A DNA stretch of 56,788 nt from Fimenecus sp045594885 (lineage in GTDB: Bacteria; Bacillota; Clostridia; Oscillospirales; Acutalibacteraceae). Positions 23,532 to 31,818 of the stretch are shown piece by piece. The notes beneath the pieces are model-generated. The model worked only from the letters and a program-made list of their open reading frames with translations. It made no database searches and was not told where the DNA came from. The DNA lies in NCBI GenBank assembly GCA_045594885.1, contig JAZNZJ010000058.1:1-56788 (forward strand), in the 5' to 3' direction. Made by a program: the position numbers and the translations under genes. Position 1 is the stretch's first letter, and each line of letters starts with the position of its first letter.

Positions 23532-24284
23532 TTATCTTTTAAAAAATCTGATTATTTTTGCAAGTTCGTTACTGTCAACAGTCTGTCTTCCGCTTGAATT
23601 GACAATGTAATCAAGAAGTTGATTTTCATTATTGATTATTGCTACATTCAATTGGGCATCGTCTTGAATTTTAAGTTCTGAGCGGCTGTCAACAAAATAT
23701 ACAACTGGGTAAACATCGGCAGTAATATCAAAATCACGGAACATTTCAAGCATTCTTCGACCTTGACGGTGAGCCTGTTTAACGGGGTTGCCCACCTCTT
23801 TTTCATATACATTATCGCCTTTGCCGTGCTTGATTTGTTTCCATTTAGTGCTTGAAGTTTTACCGCTGATTATTCCTCGATAATTCTTGCTTTCCACAAT
23901 GAAAACTCCGTTTTTACCAATAACTACAAAGTCAAGTTCAAGCGTAACACCACGGTTGAGTATCACGGGATTTGTAATAACTGTAAATCCCTTTGGGAGT
24001 TTTTTTAATATTTCAAGCGTATGATTCTCACCCTTCACACCCGACAATAAAATATTATATTTCTTGCGGAATACAAAGAAACAAATCAACATTACCAAAG
24101 CAATAACAAAAATAATTATTGGAAATGCAATATGCAATTTTGATTTTTCAGTGATAATTGCTACAAGCATTCCCGCACCCAATCCTAAAAATGCAAGAAA
24201 AAGCATACCGAATAAAGCAGTTTTTAAAAATGCCTTATTCTTATTCACTTTTAATTCAGATTTAATTTTAACAACTCTCGACAT
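23532..24284 (-). CDS. NERD (nuclease-related) domain membrane protein
   Basis: This 250-residue protein has two N-terminal membrane helices (about residues 20-45 and 52-72) followed by a NERD domain. The domain has GVKGENHTLEILKKLP, the core ELDFVVIGKNGVFIVESKNY with restriction-like Asp and Glu-x-Lys, and a C-terminal helical end. NERD domains resemble Holliday-junction resolvase folds, but the function is unproven. It starts 3 bases after ilvD with AAAGGTG, so it is made from the ilvD transcript; the pairing has no known functional reason. Confidence 0.85.
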   Translation of the reverse strand: MSRVVKIKSELKVNKNKAFLKTALFGMLFLAFLGLGAGMLVAIITEKSKLHIAFPIIIFVIALVMLICFFVFRKKYNILLSGVKGENHTLEILKKLPKGFTVITNPVILNRGVTLELDFVVIGKNGVFIVESKNYRGIISGKTSSTKWKQIKHGKGDNVYEKEVGNPVKQAHRQGRRMLEMFRDFDITADVYPVVYFVDSRSELKIQDDAQLNVAIINNENQLLDYIVNSSGRQTVDSNELAKIIRFFKR

Positions 24285-24287
24285 TAT

Positions 24288-25961
24288 TTAAAACACCTTT
24301 TTCATTACTGCACCATCTTTTGCAGATGATACAAGAGTTGAATAACGTGCAAGCCAGCCCGACTTAACATTGGGTTCAGGCTTTACATAAGATTTTCTTC
24401 TCTCATTAAGTTCTTCGTCAGAAACTTTCACGTTGATTTTACTTGCGGGAATATCAATTTCAATAATATCGCCCTCATAAATAAGACCAATTTCACCGCC
24501 CGCCGCTGCTTCAGGTGACACGTGACCGATTGACGCACCTCGGGAAGCACCGCTAAAACGACCGTCAGTAATAAGTGCAACGGTTTTATCAAGTTTCATA
24601 CCTGCAAGGGCTGAAGTTGGGTTGAGCATTTCTCTCATACCGGGGCCACCGACAGGGCCTTCGTAACGGATAACAACAACATCACCGTCAACAATTTTGC
24701 CATTATAGATTGCGTCAATCGCTTCGTCTTCAGAGTTGAATACTCTTGCAGGACCTGAATGCACAAGCATCTCGGGTGCAACTGCACTACGTTTTACTAC
24801 ACAACCATCCTTTGCAATATTACCCCAAAGAATTGCGATACCACCTGTTTCGCTGTATGGATTATCAATTGGGCGAATTGCATCTGTATTCTTAATATAT
24901 GCACCCTCAATATTTTCACCGACAGTTTTACCTGTTGCAGTAATGAGCGACAAATCAAGAAGGTTTTTCTTTGCAAGTTCTGCCTGAACTGCGGGGATAC
25001 CACCCGCATTGTTAAGGTCGTGCATATGAGTTCCGCCTGCGGGAGCAAGGTGGCAAAGGTTAGGAACTTTTGCACTGATTTCGTTGAACATATGAAGGTC
25101 AACAGGTACGCCTGCTTCATTTGCGATTGCAAGAAGATGAAGAACACTGTTTGATGAGCAACCGAGAGCCATATCACAAGCAAGAGCATTGCGAATTGAC
25201 TTTTCGTTGATAATATCACGAGCCTTGATGTCGTTTTCTACAAGATTCATAATTGCCATACCTGCGTGTTTTGCAAGTTGAATGCGACCGCTATGTACTG
25301 CGGGAATCGTGCCGTTACCCGGGAGAGCAATACCAACTGCTTCTGCAAGACAGTTCATTGAGTTTGCTGTGTACATACCCGAGCAAGAGCCACAACCGGG
25401 GCAAACATTTTCTTCGAATTCGAGAAGTTTGCAGTCATCAATCATATTTGCTTTGCGAGCACCAACTGCCTCAAACATTTTTGAAAGTGATGTTTCAACA
25501 CCGTCAACAAGACCTGACATCATTGGTCCGCCCGAGCATACAACTGCGGGAATGTTAAGACGAACTGCCGCCATAATCATACCGGGAACAATTTTGTCAC
25601 AGTTTGGAACAAGCACAGCACCGTCAAAACCATGAGCCATAATCATTGTTTCAACACTGTCTGCAATAAGTTCACGTGATGCAAGTGAGTATTTCATACC
25701 AATATGTCCCATAGCGATACCGTCGCAAACACCGATTGCGGGTACCATTACGGGAGTGCCACCTGCCATACGAACACCTGCTTTAACTGCCTCAGTGATT
25801 TTATCAAGATGAATATGACCGGGAACGATTTCGCTGTGTGCGGACACAACGGCAATCAAGGGTCTTTCTAACTCTTCTTTTGTATAGCCCATTGCATAAA
25901 AAAGGCTTCTGTTAGGTGCTCTTTCAACACCTTTTACTACATTTTCACTTCTTAAATTCAT
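24288..25961 (-). CDS. ilvD: Dihydroxy-acid dehydratase
   Basis: IlvD dehydrates the dihydroxy acids of isoleucine and valine synthesis. The 557-residue protein has full length and the cluster cysteines C121 (PNCDKI) and C187/C190/C193 (CPGCGSCSGMYTANSM). Where many plant-type enzymes have a third ligand Cys, this one has VPGHIHL, as in the E. coli oxygen-sensitive [4Fe-4S] type. GGRFSGASRG and PEAAAGG lie near the C-terminus. The ATG at 25961 is 7 bases after GGAGGA. It has its own promoter and is separated from ilvC and ilvB by unrelated genes. Confidence 0.97.
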   Translation of the reverse strand: MNLRSENVVKGVERAPNRSLFYAMGYTKEELERPLIAVVSAHSEIVPGHIHLDKITEAVKAGVRMAGGTPVMVPAIGVCDGIAMGHIGMKYSLASRELIADSVETMIMAHGFDGAVLVPNCDKIVPGMIMAAVRLNIPAVVCSGGPMMSGLVDGVETSLSKMFEAVGARKANMIDDCKLLEFEENVCPGCGSCSGMYTANSMNCLAEAVGIALPGNGTIPAVHSGRIQLAKHAGMAIMNLVENDIKARDIINEKSIRNALACDMALGCSSNSVLHLLAIANEAGVPVDLHMFNEISAKVPNLCHLAPAGGTHMHDLNNAGGIPAVQAELAKKNLLDLSLITATGKTVGENIEGAYIKNTDAIRPIDNPYSETGGIAILWGNIAKDGCVVKRSAVAPEMLVHSGPARVFNSEDEAIDAIYNGKIVDGDVVVIRYEGPVGGPGMREMLNPTSALAGMKLDKTVALITDGRFSGASRGASIGHVSPEAAAGGEIGLIYEGDIIEIDIPASKINVKVSDEELNERRKSYVKPEPNVKSGWLARYSTLVSSAKDGAVMKKVF

Positions 25962-26000
25962 AATGAGTCCTCCTGCCAAATAGTGGTTTTAACGGCGAAA

Positions 26001-26062
26001 ACCCCTCAGTCAACTTCGTTGACAGCTCCCCTTTCAAGTGAGCCGAGAGACCCCGCCCTACC
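26001..26062. repeat. Interspersed repeat (CTCAGTC-GACAGCTCCCC type)
   Basis: The stretch reads ACCCCTCAGTC, a small hairpin (AACTTCGTT), GACAGCTCCCC, then TCAAGTGAGCC and ends CCGCCCTACC. Units of this sort are common in gut Clostridia. It lies in the untranslated leader of ilvD, between promoter and gene, and so is transcribed. Confidence 0.65.
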
Positions 26063-26073
26063 GTTATTTTATT

Positions 26074-26102
26074 ATTTTATACTCATATGACAGTTTTTGC
26101 AA
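26074..26102 (-). promoter_or_regulatory. Promoter of ilvD-NERD unit
   Basis: Leftward TTGCAA, 17 bases, TAAAAT, giving a leader of roughly 105 bases that contains the 26001-26062 repeat. No T-box or leader peptide was recognised in it. Confidence 0.6.
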
Positions 26103-26156
26103 GGGGGAATTATTAAAACAAATATATTTCAATGCTTAATTTTACAAACTAAATTA

Positions 26157-26185
26157 TTGTAAAAGGTTGTTTAGTGTGATATCAT
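26157..26185 (+). promoter_or_regulatory. Promoter of the GH38/57-like gene
   Basis: TTGTAA, 17 bases, TATCAT, 40 bases before the ATG at 26226. The downstream stretch 26171-26210 holds imperfect dyads starting GTGTGAT and ending ATTAACAC, possibly an operator. Confidence 0.45.
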
Positions 26186-26225
26186 CATATTAATTGTATC
26201 ATTAACACTAATGGGAAGTGGAAAA

Positions 26226-28721
26226 ATGTTTGATAATAAAATACATATAGCATATGGATTTCACGTTAACTGTTATCACTCATACCGTGGGGATACCAAC
26301 GATAATTTAGGATTTGGCTCGGATATAAGAATTATCCGTAAAATTCTTGACACTCTTACTGAGTTTAACAAGCAAGGTATTCCCGTAAAAGGAACTTGGG
26401 ACACAGAAAACTTCTTTTCATTACAGAAAATTTTGCCTGAATATGCTCCTGACATCATTGATAAAATGAAAGAAAGAGTAGAAAAATATGGTGACGAAAA
26501 CATAATAATGGGATATAACAATGGTGCTTTGTCTGCTATGACAGAGGATGAGTTCTGCGAAAGTATCAATCTCGCTATTACTAATCCTGATGGTAGTGGA
26601 CTTAGCGACATTTTCGGTACTTGTGAGAAAATTGTTCGTCCGCAAGAGGTTATGTTTACTCCGTCACAAGTAAGTTTGTATAATAAATTAGGTGTCAAAG
26701 CACTTTGTCTTTATTACAGTTGCGTGCCTTTTGATGCATTTAGAACCATTATTCCAAAACTTTCCGACGAAGAAGCATTTAATCCTCTTACATACACTTA
26801 CAAAGATGAAAGTATGACTATCATCCCAACTTACAGCAACTCCGATGTCTGCGATGCAGGGTGTCTTCGTGCTTGGGTTAAGGATTTGCGTAAAAAACAG
26901 GAAAGTGGTGAAATCAACAATGACCTTTTCTTGTTTATAAATATGGATGCTGATGCAATTTTCTGGGAAACTATTGACCTTGGAAAAATGACGGGCAAGA
27001 TAGCAAATACTGATGGTATTCACGGTCTTGTTAAAGAGGTTGCAGATTTACCCTATGTTGTTTTTGACACTCCCGGCGGATATATTAAAAATCACAAGCC
27101 AATTGGTAAAATCGAGTTTACTCACGATACTGCTGACGGTAATTTTACAGGATATGCGTCTTGGTCAGAAAAGCCGTTTAACAGAAAAATATGGACACGA
27201 ATCGAAAGAGCAAGAGCAATGTCAAAAATTACAAGTGACCGAGATATGCTTTCGCCGTCGTTCAATAACCGTGTTTTATTACTTTCTACTACTCATTTTG
27301 GTCTTGCTACTCCTGTGCTTAACATTCAAAGAGAAAAAACTGCACTTGATTTAAGTGATAAAGTTATTACTGATGAAGTTTCCGCTATGCCCGAAACTAA
27401 AAAAATCACCGTTCACAACACCACAAATTCGTTATTACAATACGTTCAAGTTGCGATTAAGGAAAAGATTTTCGATATTTCTTGTATGACAGTTAAGGCT
27501 TGTGACCTTGAAAGCTTTGTTGCTGTGCCAACGGCTGATGATTGTTCATCTGCATATCTTATGTTGAAATTCAAAAAGAACAAGAAGAAATATGAACTTG
27601 AAATCGGTTTTGACGGTGAATGTAAAAAGCCTGCATTTAAAAATCTTCTTGCAACACCAAGAATGTCAATTATGTTTTCACCAAGCGGTCAAATTGCTTT
27701 TACATATTGTGACGGAAGAAAAATTGGTGGTTATGATTTCTTACAATCATACATTACTTATGGCAAAAAGAAATATAATTTTGAAAATACAGTTACTACT
27801 CCCCTTTCCCTTGCAGGTAATGGTGAGGGTGTGAGAGTTCAAGGTGAAATTCACTTACCGAAAGAAATTAAGTCGGGTAGTTACACATTTGATTTCTTTA
27901 AAACTGATTTTTCAGATGCCATCTTTGTTCGTACTACAGTTAATTACCCATACACAGCTGAAACCACCTCAATTTCAACTGAAAATTCTGCTCTTGGTAG
28001 ATACAGTGATATGAATTGGAAAGAAACTGTGCCTTTCCAAATTACACCTACACTTAATGGTGATATTTCTGTTATTAAGAGAAACTTTATGGATGATGTT
28101 TCTTCATACAGAACACAGTCCTTCCCTGAATGTGATGAAAAAAATGAAAAGGTTGACTCATTTAACCATCAGTTAACGGGTGGATTTGTGGGGCTGTACG
28201 ATGAAAACGGCGGCATTGTTATTGCAAATGCTCGTCAGGTGCTTTCTTCAATGGCTCATTGTCCTATGAGATTAGAAAAAGACAAAACGGTTAGAATGAA
28301 CCCATTTGGCACTTATTACGGCAAACAAAGGCATCATTTTGGCAGGTCAAATGACGAAATTCTTGACACCTACACACTTGTTGCTGCTCAAGGCAAGAGT
28401 ATTGCCCCGTCATATAACGGAAGTTCAGAAACTGCAATTTTGGGTCTTTACCCAATGTCAAAGGATGGACTATCGGACAATGAAAAGACTGAGATTTGTG
28501 CATTTGCAGATGGTGCTTTAATTACTGCACCTGCAAATGAAAGTATTGCTCCATTCACAAATGACAACATAACTTTGAGAGATGCTAATGCTGACGGGAT
28601 AAACGAAAAAGACCTGAAAAATCCTGTTATGACAGGCATTTCTGGTAATGTGGGAAAGTACATTACAAAAGGCATTAAGGCAGTTGCACACATTGTTACA
28701 ACACAAATAAAATCCAAATAA
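26226..28721 (+). CDS. Uncharacterised large protein with GH38/GH57-like N-terminal barrel
   Basis: This 831-residue cytosolic protein was not assigned to a defined family. The first 350 residues recall the (beta/alpha)7 barrel of GH57, GH38 and polysaccharide-deacetylase-like enzymes. There is a His-containing start (IAYGFHVNCYHSYRGD) and VKGTWDTENFF, a likely acidic active-site strand. MGYNNGALSAMTEDEF, FINMDADAIFW and a helical WSEKPFNRKIWTRIERARAM resembling the linker bundle follow. The last 450 residues are beta-rich (VTVHNTTN-like repeats, IHLPKEIKSGSYTFDFFKT), as in mannosidase C-terminal sandwiches. No signal peptide. GTGG lies 5 bases before the ATG at 26226; an earlier in-frame ATG lacks a site. 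A FadR-type regulator follows after 65 bases. Confidence 0.7.
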   Translation: MFDNKIHIAYGFHVNCYHSYRGDTNDNLGFGSDIRIIRKILDTLTEFNKQGIPVKGTWDTENFFSLQKILPEYAPDIIDKMKERVEKYGDENIIMGYNNGALSAMTEDEFCESINLAITNPDGSGLSDIFGTCEKIVRPQEVMFTPSQVSLYNKLGVKALCLYYSCVPFDAFRTIIPKLSDEEAFNPLTYTYKDESMTIIPTYSNSDVCDAGCLRAWVKDLRKKQESGEINNDLFLFINMDADAIFWETIDLGKMTGKIANTDGIHGLVKEVADLPYVVFDTPGGYIKNHKPIGKIEFTHDTADGNFTGYASWSEKPFNRKIWTRIERARAMSKITSDRDMLSPSFNNRVLLLSTTHFGLATPVLNIQREKTALDLSDKVITDEVSAMPETKKITVHNTTNSLLQYVQVAIKEKIFDISCMTVKACDLESFVAVPTADDCSSAYLMLKFKKNKKKYELEIGFDGECKKPAFKNLLATPRMSIMFSPSGQIAFTYCDGRKIGGYDFLQSYITYGKKKYNFENTVTTPLSLAGNGEGVRVQGEIHLPKEIKSGSYTFDFFKTDFSDAIFVRTTVNYPYTAETTSISTENSALGRYSDMNWKETVPFQITPTLNGDISVIKRNFMDDVSSYRTQSFPECDEKNEKVDSFNHQLTGGFVGLYDENGGIVIANARQVLSSMAHCPMRLEKDKTVRMNPFGTYYGKQRHHFGRSNDEILDTYTLVAAQGKSIAPSYNGSSETAILGLYPMSKDGLSDNEKTEICAFADGALITAPANESIAPFTNDNITLRDANADGINEKDLKNPVMTGISGNVGKYITKGIKAVAHIVTTQIKSK

Positions 28722-28724
28722 TCT

Positions 28725-28753
28725 TTGCATTTTTTGAAAGAATGGTGTATAGT
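28725..28753 (+). promoter_or_regulatory. Promoter of FadR-type regulator
   Basis: TTGCAT, 17 bases, TATAGT immediately after the preceding stop, 33 bases before the ATG. A TTGTCTTAA close to the transcript start resembles half of the ilvC operator and could serve autoregulation. Confidence 0.5.
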
Positions 28754-28786
28754 TGTCTTAATGTTTTCTTGATTGGGGAATATTTT

Positions 28787-29473
28787 ATGGAAAATTTATC
28801 ACAGAGAATTGCTGAAACACTCAAAAAAATGATTGTTGATGAGCAAAAATATAAATATGGTGAAAAGCTGCCTAATGAAAATGAATTATCGCAGGAATTG
28901 GGTGTAAGCCGTACCACCTTGCGTGAAGCTATTCGCACACTTATTTCGGACGGTGTGCTTGTAGTTAAGCGTGGCAAGGGTACTTTTGTTGCGGAAGAAA
29001 TCGACCAGTATTCACAGAATATTGGTGTTAACGATTTTATGAAAAAGAAAGTTACTTTGCGTGATTTATATGAAACTCGTTTGATTTTTGAGCCCGAAGC
29101 CGCAGCCCTTGCCTGTAAACGTGCAACTGACGAAGAAATCAAAGGAATTTTGCGACTTGGCGAAATTTGTCAAAATGAAATAAAAAAAGACCCATCGGGC
29201 AGAAAGCGAATCGAGTCCGAAAGTGCTTTTCACGGTGCAATTCTCAAAGCGTCACACAACGAATTTTTAGGTCAATTTCTACCCATTCTCACAAGTACAA
29301 TTCAAAAGACAATTGAACTAAACTACAACCTTGAAAATATTGCAGAAGAAGCATATAAAGACCACATTATGATTATGAATTTTCTTAAACAACGTGATGT
29401 GGTAGGTGTAAAAAGTGCAGTTACCATTCACCTGCACCACGCAATGCTAAATGAACAAATTTCTTTAGATTAA
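28787..29473 (+). CDS. GntR/FadR-family (FCD) transcriptional regulator
   Basis: This 228-residue regulator has an N-terminal winged helix (residues 5-70: YGEKLPNENELSQELGVSRTTLREAIRTL, then GKGTFVAE) and a C-terminal FCD domain. The FCD domain starts LYETRLIFEPEAAALACKRA and includes the metal-ligand pattern with FHGAILKASHN (His) and HLHHAM (His). FCD regulators bind TTGT-N3-ACAA-like sites and respond to sugar acids, organic acids or acyl-CoA. Such a site overlaps the ilvC promoter 50 bases downstream, so ilvC and the gene upstream are candidate targets. The ATG at 28787 follows GGGGAA. Confidence 0.9.
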   Translation: MENLSQRIAETLKKMIVDEQKYKYGEKLPNENELSQELGVSRTTLREAIRTLISDGVLVVKRGKGTFVAEEIDQYSQNIGVNDFMKKKVTLRDLYETRLIFEPEAAALACKRATDEEIKGILRLGEICQNEIKKDPSGRKRIESESAFHGAILKASHNEFLGQFLPILTSTIQKTIELNYNLENIAEEAYKDHIMIMNFLKQRDVVGVKSAVTIHLHHAMLNEQISLD

Positions 29474-29499
29474 TTTTAAGAATTATTTTTAAAAAAGTA

Positions 29500-29569
29500 T
29501 TGACAATTTAATTTTATCATATATAATATGTTGTATGACAACGCAAATGAGATGTCAAACAACATATTA
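29500..29569 (+). promoter_or_regulatory. ilvC promoter with long inverted-repeat operator
   Basis: TTGACA (29500-29505), 16 bases, TATAAT (29522-29527). Overlapping the -10 and transcript start is a 17-base inverted repeat (29524-29540 and 29553-29569, one mismatch, 12-base loop) whose arm contains TTGTATGACA. The left arm itself holds the palindrome GTTGT-ATG-ACAAC, the style of site used by FCD-type GntR repressors such as the one encoded just upstream. Confidence 0.7.
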
Positions 29570-29589
29570 TTTTTTTAGGAGATTTTATT

Positions 29590-30615
29590 ATGTCACAACA
29601 GAGAATGTTCTATCAAGAAGATTGTAATTTAGGTTTATTGGACGGCAAGACCATTGCAGTTATCGGTTACGGTAGCCAAGGTCACGCACACGCACTCAAT
29701 GCTAAAGAGTCGGGCTGTAATGTTATTATCGGTCTTTACGAAGGCAGTAAGTCATGGGCAAAGGCTGAAAAGCAGGGCTTTGAGGTTTACACAGCAGCAG
29801 AAGCAGCAAAGAAAGCTGACATTATTATGATTCTTATTAATGATGAATTACAGGCTGATATGTATAAAAAGGATATTGAGCCAAACCTTAAAGATGGCGA
29901 TATGCTTATGTTTGCTCACGGCTTCAATGTTCATTTTGGTTGTATCACTCCCCCATCATTCGTTGACGTTACAATGATTGCTCCAAAGGGACCCGGTCAT
30001 ACAGTTCGTTCAGAGTATCAGGCAGGTAAAGGTGTACCTTGTCTTGTTGCTGTTCATCAAGATGCAACAGGTAAGGCTCTTGACAAGGCTCTCGCTTATG
30101 CACTTGCTATCGGCGGTGCTCGTGCAGGTGTTCTTGAAACAGATTTCAGAACAGAAACAGAAACAGACCTTTTCGGTGAACAGGCAGTTCTTTGCGGTGG
30201 TGTTTGTGCACTTATGCAGGCAGGCTTCGAAACACTTTGCGAAGCAGGTTATGACCCAAGAAATGCTTACTTTGAGTGCATTCACGAAATGAAGCTTATT
30301 GTTGACCTTATTTACCAGAGCGGTTTCGCAGGTATGAGATATTCAATTTCTAATACTGCTGAATATGGCGACTACATCACAGGTCCAAAAATCATTACTG
30401 ACGAAACAAAGAAAGCAATGAAGAAAATCCTTTCTGACATTCAGGACGGCTCATTTGCAAAAGAATTCTTGCTTGATATGTCACCTGCAGGTCGTCAGGT
30501 TCACTTTAAGGCTATGAGAAAATTAGCTTCTGAACATCCTGCTGAAAAGGTTGGCGAAGAAGTTAGAAAGCTTTACAGCTGGAACAACGAAGAAGATAAG
30601 TTCATCAATAACTAA
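29590..30615 (+). CDS. ilvC: Ketol-acid reductoisomerase
   Basis: IlvC performs the Mg2+-dependent alkyl migration and NADPH reduction in valine and isoleucine synthesis. The 341-residue class I enzyme has GYGSQG at 26-31, the cofactor loop GLYEGSKSW (48-56), the catalytic AHGFNVHFG (109-117), and metal ligands D193 and E197 (ETDLFGEQ). A C-terminal knotted helical domain with the conserved Glu and Ser-rich YSISNTAEYGDY follows. AGGAG precedes the ATG. Single-gene unit with its own operator-promoter and terminator. Confidence 0.98.
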   Translation: MSQQRMFYQEDCNLGLLDGKTIAVIGYGSQGHAHALNAKESGCNVIIGLYEGSKSWAKAEKQGFEVYTAAEAAKKADIIMILINDELQADMYKKDIEPNLKDGDMLMFAHGFNVHFGCITPPSFVDVTMIAPKGPGHTVRSEYQAGKGVPCLVAVHQDATGKALDKALAYALAIGGARAGVLETDFRTETETDLFGEQAVLCGGVCALMQAGFETLCEAGYDPRNAYFECIHEMKLIVDLIYQSGFAGMRYSISNTAEYGDYITGPKIITDETKKAMKKILSDIQDGSFAKEFLLDMSPAGRQVHFKAMRKLASEHPAEKVGEEVRKLYSWNNEEDKFINN

Positions 30616-30636
30616 TTTTCAAATTACATAAAATTG

Positions 30637-30665
30637 ACTCCCTTGAAATTTCAAGGGAGTTTTTT
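30637..30665 (+). terminator. Terminator of ilvC
   Basis: A perfect 24-base palindrome (arm ACTCCCTTGAAA) followed by six T, 21 bases after the stop. Confidence 0.92.
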
Positions 30666-30668
30666 CTT

Positions 30669-30781
30669 GCTCCCTCTGACGAGGGAGCTGTCGAGCGATA
30701 GCGAGAGATATGAACTGTTAAATATTTTATCTCTCCGTCAAAATCTTCGATTTTGCCACCTCCCTCGTCAGAGGGAGGTTA
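30669..30781. repeat. Long inverted-repeat element (CCCTCTGACGAGGGAG type), copy 1
   Basis: About 113 bases with matching ends: CCCTCTGACGAGGGAG at the left and its complement at the right, with inner CGAGAGAT/ATCTCTCC arms. The right half, 30735-30776, is repeated without mismatch (42 bases) at 31863-31904 in the same orientation. MITE-like in form; no ORF. It lies between the ilvC terminator and the methyltransferase stop. Confidence 0.85.
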
Positions 30782-30789
30782 AAAGGTAA

Positions 30790-31605
30790 CTAATTCTTTC
30801 TAAAAACATCAAGCATATGAATTGATAAACCTACACAATCTTCACGTTCGCAAAGATTTGATAAAAATTTCATATATTCTTCAAATTCAAGGTCACTTAA
30901 ATTATCGAATGTATCATCATAAAGATATGACAGCATATCAACTCCAACAAAATGAAGTCTTGTAACATTGTGCTTTTTCATAAGTTCATCGATGTCGGAT
31001 TTACGATATAATTCAAATATTTCCTCGGGTGATGAAACGGTGTGATAATCTTCTTTTATAAGACCTTTTTCAAGATATTTTAATACTCTATTTGTATAAA
31101 AGAACTTATATATTGAGGTATCGTTATTGCAATAAGAAGCATAAATTATTCCGTTTGTCTTTGCAATTCTGATTGCTTCACTGAGAGCACGATGTTTATC
31201 TTCGTCAGTAAAAAGATGATACATAGGACCCAATAATAACACAATATCATAAGTGTCACTTTTAAATGCAGATAAATCACAAGCATTGCCTTCAAAAATT
31301 TTGATATTATGATGAGATTTAACTTTTTTCTTCATTATTTCAATGTTATGGGGAACAAGTTCCACTGCAGTAACATCATAACCCTTCTCTGCAAGTGCAA
31401 TTGAATATCTTCCTGTGCCCGCACCTATTTCAATTATTTTTGCACTGGGTGAAATATATTTTTCAATATATTTCATTGTGTTAAGATATTCAGGCAATCT
31501 GCTTTTTTTCAACAATCTACCTTCTTCATTGTAGTTGTTGTAAAAATCAATAACGCTGTTTCCTGTTGTCACGATTTTCTTTTTGAATAGTTTTGAAAGT
31601 TTCAT
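30790..31605 (-). CDS. Class I SAM-dependent methyltransferase
   Basis: This 271-residue protein has a Rossmann-type SAM domain: motif I IIEIGAGTGRYSIAL (57-71), motif II acidic TAVELVPHN, NACDL, and motif IV IVLLLGPMYHLF (the post-motif HL typical of ubiE-like small-molecule methyltransferases). The rest is a helical cap. It is not an rRNA Erm/KsgA type (no NLPY). Substrate unknown. GGAGG lies 7 bases before the ATG. The gene has its own promoter, a leader ORF and a terminator directly in front (31620-31662), and is bracketed by repeat copies. It sits between ilvC and ilvB, to which it is functionally unrelated, so it looks acquired. Confidence 0.85.
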   Translation of the reverse strand: MKLSKLFKKKIVTTGNSVIDFYNNYNEEGRLLKKSRLPEYLNTMKYIEKYISPSAKIIEIGAGTGRYSIALAEKGYDVTAVELVPHNIEIMKKKVKSHHNIKIFEGNACDLSAFKSDTYDIVLLLGPMYHLFTDEDKHRALSEAIRIAKTNGIIYASYCNNDTSIYKFFYTNRVLKYLEKGLIKEDYHTVSSPEEIFELYRKSDIDELMKKHNVTRLHFVGVDMLSYLYDDTFDNLSDLEFEEYMKFLSNLCEREDCVGLSIHMLDVFRKN

Positions 31606-31619
31606 AAGAATTCCTCCGT

Positions 31620-31662
31620 AAAAATAAAAATCGGTGTAAGCTTATAATCTAAGCCTACACCG
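31620..31662 (-). terminator. Terminator/attenuator in front of methyltransferase
   Basis: Leftward hairpin CGGTGTA-GCTT paired with AAGC-TACACCG (one mismatch) at 31632-31662, followed by ATTTTTATTTTTAC. It ends only 15 bases before the methyltransferase ATG and overlaps the approach to its GGAGG. A terminator placed between promoter and gene suggests transcription attenuation. Confidence 0.8.
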
Positions 31663-31689
31663 TTATAATCATATCGTTAAAAAATGTTG

Positions 31690-31791
31690 TTACATATCCC
31701 GAAATGAATATAGAGGTATAGACCTGCACAATGAAGGTCGTACAAGCCAAAGCATATTCATATCAAGTTTTTTGAAAAGATATGCGTTCAT
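31690..31791 (-). CDS. 33-residue leader ORF upstream of the methyltransferase
   Basis: The ORF starts with an ATG preceded by AGAGG (spacing 7), encodes MNAYLFKKLDMNMLWLVRP followed by 14 further residues ending SFRDM, and stops 28 bases before the attenuator hairpin. Its ribosome-binding sequence AGAGGTAT is perfectly complementary to ATACCTCT near the end of the ORF, and GACCT/AGGTC arms lie between, so translation and RNA folding are interdependent. It resembles leader peptides of ribosome-monitored resistance genes. Coding status is inferred from layout, not from homology. Confidence 0.6.
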   Translation of the reverse strand: MNAYLFKKLDMNMLWLVRPSLCRSIPLYSFRDM

Positions 31792-31818
31792 AATAATACC
31801 TCTAACTGAATTTTGACA

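Noticed and set aside
25253..25635. Open frames antisense to ilvD
   Set aside because: The sequences are mirror images of conserved ilvD codons without own signals.
26171..26210. A second copy of the ilvC operator upstream of the GH38/57-like gene
   Set aside because: The dyads there do not contain TTGT-N3-ACAA and are imperfect, so shared control by the FadR-type regulator cannot be claimed from sequence.
29524..29580. Hairpin followed by TTATTTTTTT upstream of ilvC as an attenuator
   Set aside because: The left arm overlaps the -10, so the transcript would start inside it and cannot form the full hairpin; a DNA operator is the better reading.
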